Part shown: piece by piece, positions 17,548 through 26,962 of the stretch
How the letters are laid out: each line of letters opens with the position of its first letter
Numbering within the stretch: the stretch's first letter is position 1
Virus record (IMG/VR): IMGVR_UViG_3300021437_000025
Coordinates: 1-55,205 of that record
Direction: 5' to 3' (one strand)
Length of the DNA: 55,205 bases
Source of the DNA: a virus
Translations under genes and position numbers: made by a program
Notes under the pieces: generated by a model
Databases searched by the model: none
What the model saw: the letters and a program-made list of their open reading frames with translations, nothing else
What the model was told of the DNA's origin: nothing

Positions 17548-18807
17548 TCATTGCACCTGATTGGTGGGATTGTAGAAGCCGACCTTCGGTAGATACGCCG
17601 CCTGCAATCCACGTATGGCCTTGATCTCATCGTAGGTCAGACCGCGGGCGTTAAGATCGGCATCGGAAATATCAGACATCGTCTTCAAATCATTGACTTC
17701 GAGAATGCTTGGTGTGCCGCGCTGGCGCACCATCTTTTTCGCGCTGGCAATGATGCCGCCGCCGAGATTCTTGGCGGTCGTCGTCAGATAATCATTGGCC
17801 TGCGATAATTTGTTTTTGCCGTACTCATAGATGCTCTTGGCGGTCTGTGGCAGACCGGTGACGGCGTCATTGATGGCCTTTTTCGCGGATTCATTTTTGG
17901 TGGTTGCGCTGGCGGCATCTGCTGAGATTTGTTCAGGAGTAATGACGCCGCTGGTGTCGCCGCCGCCAACGCCACCAGAAAAGTCTGGTGATTCTGCGGC
18001 CTGTGCGGCGTTGCCGCCAAACACCTCAGCCACCGGCTGGATGACGTTTCGGCTCGTCAAGTCTACGGCTCTGTCATAGAGACTGCCGGCGCCGCCTTTG
18101 GCGGCCTCCACCAACTGCGCGAACTTACTCTGCGGAGAGGCTGACGCCGCAATTGACGTGGGGATGCCATTGCCGTCACCTATGGCTCCTACATCTTTCA
18201 GCGTTGAAGAGGCGCTGACTACGCTAGGGCGCGTCACGGGTGCTGCCGCATTGATGGCACGACGAACTGGTGACGCAGCGGCGATAGGAGTTGGGGTTGC
18301 CGTCGGCTGCAGGGCTACGGGTTGTGGCTGTGGCTGTGGCGTGGCAGCGGCGATATCATTTCCGGCGCCTACGGGCAGCGGCGAGGAAACCGGCGCACCG
18401 CCGTCTGGCGGTAAGCCCTGCTTCAGCCAGTCCCATGGACGAAAACCGCTACTGGAGTTGGTGGTGTCGTACAGTGGCCGCAGGCTAGGTGACGGAGACG
18501 GAGACGAACCACCAGAGCCGGCGTCACCGGCGGACGCCAACGACAGGGCGCCAGGCGGCATCTGGCCAAGCGGCTGGCCGGTAGGCGACAACACTTGTCC
18601 GCTCGACTGCGGATAATCGCCGGTGGGCTTTGACTTGTCTAAAACAGCAGAACCAGGCAACACAGCTCTCCAAATGTCCATAATGTCTTCTTCATTCTTC
18701 TTCTTATTTTTATACTCCTCGTTCTTGCGCTGCTGCTCGCTGACCTCTCCGGCCAGACGCACACCGTGTTCTAAACCCTCAAGCAGACCACGTCCGAAAT
18801 TAGCCAT
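17548..18807 (-). CDS. Internal virion-type structural protein, Ala/Pro/Ser-rich
   Basis: About 419 residues from the ATG at 18807 (MANFGRGLLEGLEHGVRLAGEV). The N terminus is an amphipathic helix followed by charged residues (EQQRKNEEYKNKKKNEED). The centre is low complexity, rich in Pro, Ala and Gly, and the end is helical (SDADLNARGLTYDEIKAIRGLQ). No domain is recognised. An amphipathic N-terminal helix plus disordered middle is common in ejected virion proteins, which fits its place among the genes just before the giant late protein. Confidence 0.65.
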   Translation of the reverse strand: MANFGRGLLEGLEHGVRLAGEVSEQQRKNEEYKNKKKNEEDIMDIWRAVLPGSAVLDKSKPTGDYPQSSGQVLSPTGQPLGQMPPGALSLASAGDAGSGGSSPSPSPSLRPLYDTTNSSSGFRPWDWLKQGLPPDGGAPVSSPLPVGAGNDIAAATPQPQPQPVALQPTATPTPIAAASPVRRAINAAAPVTRPSVVSASSTLKDVGAIGDGNGIPTSIAASASPQSKFAQLVEAAKGGAGSLYDRAVDLTSRNVIQPVAEVFGGNAAQAAESPDFSGGVGGGDTSGVITPEQISADAASATTKNESAKKAINDAVTGLPQTAKSIYEYGKNKLSQANDYLTTTAKNLGGGIIASAKKMVRQRGTPSILEVNDLKTMSDISDADLNARGLTYDEIKAIRGLQAAYLPKVGFYNPTNQVQ

Positions 18808-18825
18808 GACTTTAATCACCATCAT

Positions 18826-20169
18826 TCAAGTAAAAAATGGTAGTTTAGGGATGGCGAAGCCAGCCGCCTCGCCAAGGATATTACCAAAGACGCTGCCCTG
18901 CTGATTTTGCGCATTGAAGGCGTTGATCTGGCTGTTGTAGAGATTATTGAGGCCGCCGATGCCGGCGCTGAAAAATGGCACCGCCGATGAGCGGCCGGCT
19001 ATCTGTGTGCCTATTGCCTGATCGAAATTACCCACCGCCGAATTGCCGGCGTTGAGCGTGGTGGCGTAGGACGAGCCTGCGGTATTCGGCATGTTGCGGC
19101 CGAAGTTGATGATGCCGCCGCGGGCGGCCTTATCGGTGTTGTATAAGGCGGTGCGGGCATTATTCATGGCGCCGGCCTTGTTGGCGGCGACGGCGGTGAG
19201 GCCGCGGTTCATCGCCTCGGCGTACTGCGGTGAGCTTGGATCGACGCCTGTACTTGTCAGATACCGCGCCAGCTGCTGACGCTCGGCGTCGGCCTGCTGC
19301 TCGACTTCCGCGCCAGCACGCCCTGCCGCAGTTTCGGCGGCCTGACGTTCCAAGCCGCGTTGCGCCATGAGCTCATTGGCACGAGACTTGATATCAGCTA
19401 AACCGGCAGTATAGGCGTTATTGATGTTCTTGGCTTCGGTATTGTAATAACTCTCCGGCAGTCCGCCGACATTCCTGGTCGTAGTCGTAGTAGTCGTCGT
19501 TCCATTATTACCCTGTCCAGCAGCGCCGACACTACTGCCTGGCGTCGAGTTGACGGCAACTACACGACCGTTTTGGATGATAGTACCATCACCAAATGGC
19601 GCAGCATTAGAGGAGGTGGGGCTTAAGCCGATGATCTTCTGTCCTGTTCTTGTATTCAGCCATATGGAATCACCGCCAAAAGACCCGACGCCCAATCTTG
19701 CCGGCCCGGTGTTGATCCACTGTCCGATGCTACTGTCGGCTGCTAGATTAGTCTTGTTTTCTGTGACGGTTTGCCCTATACCGCCCTGCCGTCGTTTCGC
19801 CAGATCGGCGAGTTGCTGATCCCGCTCCTGGGCCAGCACAGTGCCGTACCTATCAGTCATGGAACCGATGAGCTTCTGCGCGTCTTCGTCGCTCATCTCG
19901 GTGAATGCCAGCGAGTCCAGCACGGCGCGGTCCTCGACAGGCTGGTAAGCGCCTAGGTAATTTGTCCATTGTTGCTCGGCACGCTGCTGGCTCTGATCGC
20001 CGATGCTCAACTGCTGGTCCACAACGCGCCGCACCAGGTTCATCTGTTCAGGCGTGACCTCGTTCTTGATCCAGTTGAATTGATCGCGTCCAAGCCGAAT
20101 GGACTCCCTGCTGGCTATGCCGATCTGCGGATCTGGTTTTGGTGCACTGCCTTTACCGCCGCCACCCAT
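18826..20169 (-). CDS. Internal virion / DNA-transfer-like protein
   Basis: A 447-residue protein with the opening MGGGGKGSAPKPDPQIG and a long helical region with many Gln, Arg and Glu, as in podovirus internal core proteins that are ejected with the genome. A Thr run and a glycine-rich stretch (GGIGQTVTENKTN, then TTTTTTTRNVGGLPESYYN) break the helices. The C terminus is Gly/Asn/Ala-rich with an amphipathic character (FFSAGIGGLNNLYNSQINAFN). A clear AGGAGAT site precedes the ATG. It follows the acetyltransferase gene by nine bases. The class is recognised by composition and position, not by a diagnostic motif. Confidence 0.7.
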   Translation of the reverse strand: MGGGGKGSAPKPDPQIGIASRESIRLGRDQFNWIKNEVTPEQMNLVRRVVDQQLSIGDQSQQRAEQQWTNYLGAYQPVEDRAVLDSLAFTEMSDEDAQKLIGSMTDRYGTVLAQERDQQLADLAKRRQGGIGQTVTENKTNLAADSSIGQWINTGPARLGVGSFGGDSIWLNTRTGQKIIGLSPTSSNAAPFGDGTIIQNGRVVAVNSTPGSSVGAAGQGNNGTTTTTTTTRNVGGLPESYYNTEAKNINNAYTAGLADIKSRANELMAQRGLERQAAETAAGRAGAEVEQQADAERQQLARYLTSTGVDPSSPQYAEAMNRGLTAVAANKAGAMNNARTALYNTDKAARGGIINFGRNMPNTAGSSYATTLNAGNSAVGNFDQAIGTQIAGRSSAVPFFSAGIGGLNNLYNSQINAFNAQNQQGSVFGNILGEAAGFAIPKLPFFT

Positions 20170-20178
20170 GGTGATCTC

Positions 20179-20643
20179 CTATGCCGCAATCTGTTTAACA
20201 AGTTCGAGGTCTTTGGCCGTGGGCCTGATCCACGGACAGTCCTCGCGCAACATCCCCAACAACACGCCATCGCGTTCCCCAAATGCCTTACGCACGACGC
20301 CCTCATGCACAAAGCCAAGCCTCAAATTGAAGTCAAGCGAATGGGCGTTGTCCTCGTGGACTATGGCCGTCACGCGCCGGCATTGAAGCTGCCAGAAGGG
20401 ATACCGGAAGATCGGCCGCAACACCTTGCGCGATAAGTACCGCTGATGCTTGCACGCGCACGACATCTCAATGTCGGTGCCGCGATAATGCGAATAGACG
20501 ACGGCGCCGACGAGATCATCACCGTCCCAAAACGAGATGATCGACGGGTCGTCGAACACCGGGCGGCATGGGATCTGACTGCCAACCCAGGCGGCGATCA
20601 GCAGCTTCTGTTCGGCGTCACGCGGGCTGTAGATCTTCAACAT
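20179..20643 (-). CDS. GNAT-family N-acetyltransferase
   Basis: A 154-residue protein with the acetyl-CoA fold pattern: an N-terminal substrate region, DDLVGAVVYSHYRGTDIEMSCAC, then RYLSRKVLRPIFRYPF in the cofactor-binding loop region, followed by RRVTAIVHEDNAHSLDFNLRLGFVHEGVVRKAF, a typical GNAT motif B where an Asn-x-S/x-A helix precedes LGF. It would transfer an acetyl group to an amine on a protein or small molecule. Genes of this type recur in phage structural operons, where they may modify a virion or host protein; the target is unknown. It starts 13 bases past a terminator hairpin. Confidence 0.8.
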   Translation of the reverse strand: MLKIYSPRDAEQKLLIAAWVGSQIPCRPVFDDPSIISFWDGDDLVGAVVYSHYRGTDIEMSCACKHQRYLSRKVLRPIFRYPFWQLQCRRVTAIVHEDNAHSLDFNLRLGFVHEGVVRKAFGERDGVLLGMLREDCPWIRPTAKDLELVKQIAA

Positions 20644-20656
20644 TCAGAACATCTCC

Positions 20657-20683
20657 AATAAAAAACCCGCCGAGGCGGGTTTA
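20657..20683 (-). terminator. Rho-independent terminator after the SGNH hydrolase gene
   Basis: On the minus strand, AACCCGCC and GGCGGGTT form a stem with a three-base loop (TCG), followed by TTTTATT. It lies after the stop of the SGNH hydrolase gene and before the acetyltransferase gene, so it would end or attenuate late transcripts made from the right. Genes further left need read-through or another promoter. Confidence 0.8.
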
Positions 20684-20704
20684 TTTGGTCGGACTGTTTT
20701 CTGT

Positions 20705-21385
20705 TTAGTTACAATTTACACCTGTCAATGCAACAATATATTTTGTCCATGCCGCAAAGCGATAATAACGGGAAAGTTGCGAACTAGCCGACAAATGGAC
20801 GCCATCGGTTTGTAATGATGTACCAGTCGCATAACCGTCGGTTGCCGTGATCTGATTAGGCCACCACCAGTCCAAAAATGAGTTTTTTTGATAGTTGCTT
20901 GCATAAGCGACATTTTGTATTATTTTATTGATGTTGGATCGAGCAGTTAGATCAGTACTAAAATTAGATGCGAACGGCGGAATAGGCCACAAAATCACTT
21001 TTGATCCATAAGCAATAAATATATTTACTATGGTTTGTAAATCACTCTGCATGGAAGCCCATTCCGAAGAGTTATGATCAAGATTAATGTTGTTTGTTCC
21101 TATCATCAGATGCACATATTTGGGCTGTGTAACTCTTGCAATTTCATCAGCCATGTTTGCAATATCCCTGATCCTCGCACCGCCAAATCCAGCATTGATG
21201 GTTGTACAGCCGGAATTTATATTCCACCAGTAGGCTTCAGTATTGGAATCTCCTAACAAAAGCATCTTATGCAGCCCTGTATTTTGGGCTTGTAGGCTGA
21301 TAATCGCTTCGCGCGTTTTCCAATGCGGAAGATCGGCCATGGCGATTGCTGGTATAATTAGTAATATCAGCATTAAAATCTTCAT
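20705..21385 (-). CDS. SGNH/GDSL hydrolase with signal peptide
   Basis: A 226-residue protein. Residues 1-17 form a signal peptide (MKILMLILLIIPAIAMA). The SGNH blocks follow: GDSN at 45-48 with the catalytic Ser, INAGFGGARI with the Gly, IGTNNINLD with the Asn, and DGVHLS with the catalytic Asp-His pair near the end. Such enzymes remove acyl groups from lipids or polysaccharides. Its place directly after the tail fibre suggests deacetylation of a surface glycan, though a Sec signal is unusual for a virion part and may mean a periplasmic or exported role. Its start overlaps the fibre stop. Confidence 0.85.
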   Translation of the reverse strand: MKILMLILLIIPAIAMADLPHWKTREAIISLQAQNTGLHKMLLLGDSNTEAYWWNINSGCTTINAGFGGARIRDIANMADEIARVTQPKYVHLMIGTNNINLDHNSSEWASMQSDLQTIVNIFIAYGSKVILWPIPPFASNFSTDLTARSNINKIIQNVAYASNYQKNSFLDWWWPNQITATDGYATGTSLQTDGVHLSASSQLSRYYRFAAWTKYIVALTGVNCN

Positions 21386-22707
21386 TATTTAATCCTCAAA
21401 ACTGAAATAGTGCTGTCTTTTGAACTTCCTGAAAAGTTAAATAATATTTTCCCTGATGCAGAGCTGGAGTCTGCCACGGAAATCCTAATATTTGCTGCTG
21501 GATTAGTAATATAGCCTGACAACGAGAGAGATTTAACTGCTGATGCGGCTTCCGTTCGCTGAGTCGTTGAAGCAATCACGGTCGTACCATCCCATAGTTT
21601 GGCGTTCATATTAGCCGCTCCAACTGTATCTTGAACCGTTACTGTGCCGTTTGCAAACCATGTTCCAGTAGTTCCTTGTGCAACACTTGGGCCGTCAAAA
21701 TAAATGGCGCTAGTATTAATAAGTACATCTGCCCCCAATGAATTGGTAAACTGTGAAGTATTTGATGCCGCGCCATCCTGCCGCTCTATGACCAGACGGA
21801 ATTGTGTCGTGGTTATGGCTGTTACTTCGATAATATCTCCTGCGGTTGCTGTATATGTTGATCCAGAAGCAACGCCCTGAATGAGCATGTTCACGCCGGC
21901 GGTAAAAGATGCGCCGCCAGTCGTCACCAGCCTTCGTTGCGCACCGGCTTGTGGTGCGGCGGCAAAGCCTGTGGCTGTTATTACGCCCGTATAGCTTATG
22001 GTATTGGCGGTATTAGTCCAGATATCAGGGGTAACGCTTGAGGCTACTGTTGAGAGGCCAAAATTAACGGCACCCGTCATAGTGCCACCAGCTAGAGGAA
22101 GGAGTAATGACAGCGTCCGTGGATTGAGGAGAACGTGATTAGTGCCGTTGCTGAAAAACAGGCACATGGCGTTGGTCTTGATGTCGGCCACAGCCAGCGC
22201 CAGGTTATTTTCCTTGACGATGGTCAGCGGCCCGAAACTGTTGAGATTGAGCGTCGGCGTAGTCGTGGCGTTGTCGGCACTGGCCTTGAGCATGAAAAAT
22301 CCGACCTCTGACAACTGCGCTGGCGCCGGCGTCAACGACGCCGTCAGTGCGTCGGCGGTGCCACCGGCGGTGCCGGCGTAAATCGCCGACCCGGCTTGAT
22401 TGACGAAATAAGCGAGATCGGCTGATGTCAGCACCAGGGCGAAGGCGCTGCCGCTGGCGAACGATAGCGCGCTCGTGCCTAGCTGGGCGCGGGCGATGGT
22501 GAAGACATCGGCGCCGGCGTTGGACGTGGCCTTGACATACTCGTAGTTGCCGCTGGTGTCGGTGAGCTTGGCGTAAAACCAGTCATTGGCCGCCAGTGTC
22601 GGGAAGCGCGTCGCCTTCGTGCCGGCGGTGATTTGCACGGTGGTATCGGCGATGCCGATGGCAATCGCCAGTTTAGATACCGCGTTCTCTTTGAGTTTGT
22701 TCGCCAT
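21385..22707 (-). CDS. Tail fibre / tail-spike-like protein
   Basis: A 440-residue protein, Ala/Thr/Ser/Asn-rich and beta-structured. The N-terminal 130 residues resemble phage fibre bases (NDWFYAKLTDTSGNYEYVKATSNAG), followed by a segment typical of phage fibre shafts (LLPLAGGTMTGAVNFG), a common motif of fibre repeats. The distal half is a beta-rich domain with no enzyme motif. The SGNH hydrolase encoded next may work with it at the host surface. It is separated by only one base from the small upstream gene. Confidence 0.8.
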   Translation of the reverse strand: MANKLKENAVSKLAIAIGIADTTVQITAGTKATRFPTLAANDWFYAKLTDTSGNYEYVKATSNAGADVFTIARAQLGTSALSFASGSAFALVLTSADLAYFVNQAGSAIYAGTAGGTADALTASLTPAPAQLSEVGFFMLKASADNATTTPTLNLNSFGPLTIVKENNLALAVADIKTNAMCLFFSNGTNHVLLNPRTLSLLLPLAGGTMTGAVNFGLSTVASSVTPDIWTNTANTISYTGVITATGFAAAPQAGAQRRLVTTGGASFTAGVNMLIQGVASGSTYTATAGDIIEVTAITTTQFRLVIERQDGAASNTSQFTNSLGADVLINTSAIYFDGPSVAQGTTGTWFANGTVTVQDTVGAANMNAKLWDGTTVIASTTQRTEAASAVKSLSLSGYITNPAANIRISVADSSSASGKILFNFSGSSKDSTISVLRIK

Positions 22708-22708
22708 G

Positions 22709-22948
22709 TCAGTCCTGTAACTGTGTCAATATCTCGTTGATCTTCGCTACTAGTGTATGTTGGTCGGCCACGAGTTTGTTGTAATCGTCCGCCGCCGGCG
22801 CGCCGCTGATATTCGTCGCCGTCAACGTGCCGATGCTTTGGATCTTGCCGCCACGTCGGCCCATGATGATTTCCATGCAGATCACCAGCTTCTCGATGAA
22901 ATCGGGATTGTTACTGGCAATCCCCAAACCTGGTTTGATCTTGGCCAT
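22709..22948 (-). CDS. Small hypothetical tail-region protein
   Basis: A 79-residue protein of mixed character with a C-terminal helix (DDYNKLVADQHTLVAKINEILTQLQ) that looks suited to forming a coiled coil or trimer. It lies between the nozzle-like gene and the fibre gene, with its start overlapping the nozzle stop, so it may be a fibre-attachment or chaperone-like protein. No family is recognised. Confidence 0.6.
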   Translation of the reverse strand: MAKIKPGLGIASNNPDFIEKLVICMEIIMGRRGGKIQSIGTLTATNISGAPAADDYNKLVADQHTLVAKINEILTQLQD

Positions 22949-25050
22949 CAGACCTGCTTCAATTCGGAGATGGACTCCGCCATCTCCAACGGCGGCGATA
23001 TCGTGATGTTGGTAATGAACTCGACCTCGTAGTAATCGGCCATGTAGCCCTTCGGCAGCGTGAAGGATTTGCTGTTAAATACCTGTTTGCTGAATTTCAG
23101 CGCGCCGTCGGCGTAGAGATTGAAGGTGATGCCCTGGAATTGGGTTTTGATCAACTGCTGCGCCAGATCGCCAGCGAAGGTGATCTCCGCCGGCGACTGC
23201 GAGGCAAATGCCGCCTCAGTGTTGTCCGTCGTGGTGGCGCCGATGCCGGCCAATAACGTCGTATTGCTGGCAACGATGGCGGCATTGGCGGCCGTAATGG
23301 CGTCTTGTTCCGCCTGTGTTTGGGTGAAATCGCTGGCAATCCTCGCCACCTTCATATTGCCAGGCTTCGGCAACTTGAATTTCTTACTTTTCCACTGGGC
23401 GGTCTGATTGACGCCGGCGCTGGAATCCCACTGCTTGATAGCAGTGGTATCGACGATATACGCAAGGCCGGTCTCAGGATCGCGCCAGGCACCGTTGATG
23501 GCGTAATTGTTCGTGGACAGCGTCGCCAATGCTTCCTGTGGATCGAATATGAAAGCCTGGCCGTTGTTGTTGATGTCGCGCCAGAAGGCATAGTAGCGGT
23601 CGTCATAAGCAAACGAGATCGCCGCTGAGACGCCGGTAACACTGTCATGAAAGGCGTCGCGGTCGTAGAAATTCCGCGTGACCAACTGGCTGTTCAGCGT
23701 GTCGTTCAGCACCAACCCCATGTCGCTGAGATACAACACGCCATAACCGCTGCTGACGATGCTGAGCTTGCTCATACAGGGATAATTCACGGCCCGCCGC
23801 GTGAGCGACATCCCATCAGGGCTGATGCCTGTGGCAATCTCAGGCGTGCCGGTGGTGCAGACGACGACGGAATTGCCGTAGACGCCGAGGCCGACGATGG
23901 GATAGGCCGTCGCCTTGCAGTAGGCTGCCGGCCACGCATAGGGCTTGTACGGCTCAGAGAAACAGAGGATGTTGCCTTTACTGAATCCTGCGAAGAAACC
24001 GCCGGGTAACGCGACGATGCCGGCGAGATCGCCTGGCGGCATATCAAGGTACGTCGTCGGCTGAACGCCGCCCAACTGGCTGTCGCTCAAACTGTCGTTG
24101 TAAGTCGCAGCCGCCGTCTGCTCGGCGACGAAATAATAGTATTGCTGCGTGCCAGGCGATGTCGTGATCGTGCGGTAGATGCGCTGTTTCAGGCCGTTGA
24201 TGTTATACGGTGCGTAGCGTTTCCACGTCCCGCCGCTGGTGTAGATCTGCGCCGTTGTCAACAGCACTCTGAAAGTGGTATTTGACGGCACATCGTAGAC
24301 CAGGAAGTCGGCATTCAGGTTCGTCATGCCGACCACGCCAGTGATGTTGATCTTGTGACCGGCGTGCAGCCAGTGATTAGCCGTCGTCGTCACCGTCACC
24401 AGCCCGGTGGCGCCTGCATAGGTGGCGCCGCTGAGGCTGCCGGTATTGAGCGGCCCAGTATTCATCCCCGACAGTACCCAAGTACCCAACGCGCCGGTGC
24501 CGAGCGTCGCCGGCGAGATCGCCGACTCCTCGCCCCAGCCGTTGACGAAGGTATAAACGTATGCCCGCGTGACCGTGGTGCCGGCCGGCGGCGTCACCGT
24601 CGGCGCCGTCAATGGCGCCGGTATGCCCAAGGCGTAAAACGCACGTGGATAATCCGTCGCGCCGGCCTCGCCGTAGCCGCTGGGATAATTGTCTATGCCA
24701 TTGACATTGTCGGTCTTGGAAATCGCCATCTCCAAGCGGGTAACGCGCGGCTCACCATCGCCGGTGTAGTAGAGCCGTGTCCAGGTATCTCCCAGGAGTG
24801 GCGCCCGCCAGACATCTATGTTGTCAATCCAATGCAGCCAGTAATCAACGCCGGCGCTGGAAATCCTGTACATGCTTTTCTTCGTGCCTGACTTCGACGG
24901 TGTGTTGACTGGATTCGGCGCCCGCAACGGCTTTAACACGCCGTTCCACAGCTTGCAATTATTGGCGGCCTGCGCGGCGAAGTCCGGCAGTTGCCTGGCG
25001 TCTATGCGCGGCAGTATGCCGCCGAGCCTGGGAATGACGATGCCAGCCAC
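22948..25050 (-). CDS. Tail nozzle / tail tubular protein B-like
   Basis: A 700-residue beta-rich protein. The opening MAGIVIPRLGGILPRIDARQ and the early NNCKLWNGVLKPLR match the start of podovirus nozzle proteins, the tail part analogous to T7 gp12. The centre holds propeller-like strands, including WGEESAISPA and the blade-like WKRYAPYNINGLKQRIYRT, and the end is helical before a beta tail. It would form the tip of the short tail through which DNA exits. It follows two adaptor-like genes, the usual order. Confidence 0.75.
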   Translation of the reverse strand: MAGIVIPRLGGILPRIDARQLPDFAAQAANNCKLWNGVLKPLRAPNPVNTPSKSGTKKSMYRISSAGVDYWLHWIDNIDVWRAPLLGDTWTRLYYTGDGEPRVTRLEMAISKTDNVNGIDNYPSGYGEAGATDYPRAFYALGIPAPLTAPTVTPPAGTTVTRAYVYTFVNGWGEESAISPATLGTGALGTWVLSGMNTGPLNTGSLSGATYAGATGLVTVTTTANHWLHAGHKINITGVVGMTNLNADFLVYDVPSNTTFRVLLTTAQIYTSGGTWKRYAPYNINGLKQRIYRTITTSPGTQQYYYFVAEQTAAATYNDSLSDSQLGGVQPTTYLDMPPGDLAGIVALPGGFFAGFSKGNILCFSEPYKPYAWPAAYCKATAYPIVGLGVYGNSVVVCTTGTPEIATGISPDGMSLTRRAVNYPCMSKLSIVSSGYGVLYLSDMGLVLNDTLNSQLVTRNFYDRDAFHDSVTGVSAAISFAYDDRYYAFWRDINNNGQAFIFDPQEALATLSTNNYAINGAWRDPETGLAYIVDTTAIKQWDSSAGVNQTAQWKSKKFKLPKPGNMKVARIASDFTQTQAEQDAITAANAAIVASNTTLLAGIGATTTDNTEAAFASQSPAEITFAGDLAQQLIKTQFQGITFNLYADGALKFSKQVFNSKSFTLPKGYMADYYEVEFITNITISPPLEMAESISELKQV

Positions 25051-25051
25051 G

Positions 25052-25687
25052 TCACACCTGTGACGGCGTCGTCAGCGTGGAGCGTGTCTTCATCGCCCTG
25101 GTGCGGACATGATGACAACTGTTGATGAACAGCTTCCACCGCGAGGCACCAGTCTGTAGATCAGTGTACGGTTTCTTCGGTATGAGCATGATCTTGCCGA
25201 TGGCGCCGTCGGCGATGCGCTCGTGATATTCCTGGAACAATATATCGTCGATGCCGCTGGCACTGTTCGATGGCTTCAAGCTGACGAACAACTTCAAGCC
25301 AGCGGTAAACGCCAGCGCTGGGATCGGCACGATACGGATGTCGCGGTCATCAGGCGCGACGTAAAACAGCGGGTTGCCCTTCTGCGTCTGCCAGTTGTTG
25401 TATACCATAGCCAACTCATCAGGCGTACGCGCGAAGATCTCAAAGTCGTTGTGCCACGCCTGAATGACATCGGCGACCACGGTATCAACTGGCGGAGCGC
25501 CGGCGGAGTAGGCGTAGGTATGCTGACCTACGACGACATCAATCGGCGTCAGGTTGACCTGCCATATCCATGTGCGGCGGAAGAACTCGATGCACGCTTT
25601 CCTGATCTCGATCAATGCCAACGCCTGCGGACAGCCCGGCACATGCGGCAGGACATCGTCGTAGAAACTCGTGAGGGCGGTCGTCAT
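25052..25687 (-). CDS. Head-to-tail adaptor / tail tubular protein A-like
   Basis: A 211-residue protein. The start (LTSFYDDVLPHVPGCPQALALIEIRKACIEFFRRTW) is a helical region as in phage adaptor proteins, followed by a beta domain with QHTYAYSAGAP and a DIRIVPIPAL strand pair, and a helical end (EYHERIADGAIGKIM). It would join the portal to the nozzle in the short tail. Its place directly before the nozzle gene supports this. The family match is by overall pattern. Confidence 0.7.
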   Translation of the reverse strand: MTTALTSFYDDVLPHVPGCPQALALIEIRKACIEFFRRTWIWQVNLTPIDVVVGQHTYAYSAGAPPVDTVVADVIQAWHNDFEIFARTPDELAMVYNNWQTQKGNPLFYVAPDDRDIRIVPIPALAFTAGLKLFVSLKPSNSASGIDDILFQEYHERIADGAIGKIMLIPKKPYTDLQTGASRWKLFINSCHHVRTRAMKTRSTLTTPSQV

Positions 25688-25688
25688 G

Positions 25689-26015
25689 TCAGCCAGCGGT
25701 TTCCTTCATCAGCGCGAAGAACGATGTCGCCCTGCTGTTTTCGGCAAACTCGGCATCGACGGTCTCCGCCCTGGCGGTGACGTAATCGGCAACTGGTTGT
25801 TCGTATGGAGCGCCAAGCGGGAACGTATCGCCGAGCGCCAGTGCCGTCGTCGGCAGTGACAGGTAACTGCCGATAAACAAATCAGGTCGGACTATGATTA
25901 GCCGCTGGATAGCGCGGTTGGTGTAATTGAGCAGCGTGGCGTCGTCGTATCTAGTCTTACTGTCGTCATTAAGCGGGATCCGCGCCAAATCGACGATGTT
26001 CTGCATAGTTGACAA
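25689..26015 (-). CDS. Phage adaptor-type protein (DUF6682-like)
   Basis: A 108-residue helical protein, with DLARIPLNDDSKTRYDDATLLNYTNRAIQRLIIVRPDL near the N terminus, the signature of short phage adaptor proteins of the DUF6682 type, then DTFPLGAPYEQPVADYV and a helical end. It would bind under the portal or at the tail joint. It is followed after one base by the tail adaptor gene. Confidence 0.7.
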   Translation of the reverse strand: MSTMQNIVDLARIPLNDDSKTRYDDATLLNYTNRAIQRLIIVRPDLFIGSYLSLPTTALALGDTFPLGAPYEQPVADYVTARAETVDAEFAENSRATSFFALMKETAG

Positions 26016-26074
26016 AGGCTATCTCCTGTGGCGCATGCGCGCTAACGTTACTTTGAACTCATGCTCCCACCCAT

Positions 26075-26443
26075 TTATAGGATGATGAATCTTTTACGGC
26101 AGGTGATGACCACGGTGAGACTGGTGGTGCCGTCGCCGGCTGTCACGCGCGGCCGTGTAAAGGCTGGCACTTCCAATATTTGCTCGTGACCTGCGGCGGT
26201 TATGGCCAGAGTTACAGACGAGGCGTTGCGCAGCGCAGCATATGTCGAGCCTGGATCAGGCGCGCCCTCGACCGTCACCGAGCCGCCGACGCCGAACGTA
26301 CCGAAAACTTCAACGGAGCGGTCGGCATAATTGCTGTGATTCGGCGAGATCGGCGCGCCGTCATCGCCATTCAGCATGCCGCCATAGGAGAAGACGATGG
26401 TATCGTTGCCGACGAAGGTAACAGTTGGATTTCGAGTAGCCAC
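26075..26443 (-). CDS. Hypothetical structural protein, beta-rich
   Basis: A 122-residue beta-rich protein (TVTFVGNDTIVFSYGGML near the start, SLTVVITCRKRF at the end). It has no recognised domain. It is encoded between the 171-residue gene and the adaptor genes of the late operon, a region that often carries head decoration or tail-joining proteins. Its start follows the upstream stop by three bases. Confidence 0.6.
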   Translation of the reverse strand: MATRNPTVTFVGNDTIVFSYGGMLNGDDGAPISPNHSNYADRSVEVFGTFGVGGSVTVEGAPDPGSTYAALRNASSVTLAITAAGHEQILEVPAFTRPRVTAGDGTTSLTVVITCRKRFIIL

Positions 26444-26446
26444 GTG

Positions 26447-26962
26447 TTAGTTCTCCTGTAAGACATCCGCCAGCCATTGTGGGCCTTTGGGGTTGGGGTC
26501 TTTGTTGACCGTAAACGGATATTGCAGGCCGCGGCTGCTGGGATAGCGCACGCGGCGCTCATCACCATGCATATATTGCTCACTGCCGATGGCTGCTGGC
26601 TTGGCGCGCGCCAGTCGCTCAACGTACTTGCGCTTTACGATGGTCTTTGTTTCACGCCAGACTTGCACCTGCCTGCCCTGCACGGAAACCGGGACAGGGT
26701 TTTCCTCGTTCTTCTGCCCGGAAGACAAAATGGTGATGATGAGGCGCTCCTCCATAAACGCCAATTCCTCCTCCTGAACATTGCTGAACCTGGCACCGAC
26801 GGTAATAACTTCCGGCTCGGTCAGCGCTATTTCTGAATCCTGCGAATCGACGACTTTTTCAAGACCGCTGATCTGTTCAAATTCCCTTGGTTTCAGTTGT
26901 TCGATCTGCTCACGGCTGGGATCGATTGCCACACGAGGCTTGCTGCGGTTGCTGCTGGCCAT
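26447..26962 (-). CDS. Hypothetical late-operon protein
   Basis: A 171-residue charged protein. The N terminus is rich in Glu, Gln and Arg (EQIEQLKPREFEQISGLEK), the middle holds EEELAFMEERLIITIL, and the C terminus has RYPSSRGLQYPFTVN and GPQWLADVLQ. No domain is recognised. It lies directly downstream of a terminator-like hairpin and follows the capsid-region genes, so it may be a minor structural or assembly protein. Confidence 0.6.
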   Translation of the reverse strand: MASSNRSKPRVAIDPSREQIEQLKPREFEQISGLEKVVDSQDSEIALTEPEVITVGARFSNVQEEELAFMEERLIITILSSGQKNEENPVPVSVQGRQVQVWRETKTIVKRKYVERLARAKPAAIGSEQYMHGDERRVRYPSSRGLQYPFTVNKDPNPKGPQWLADVLQEN

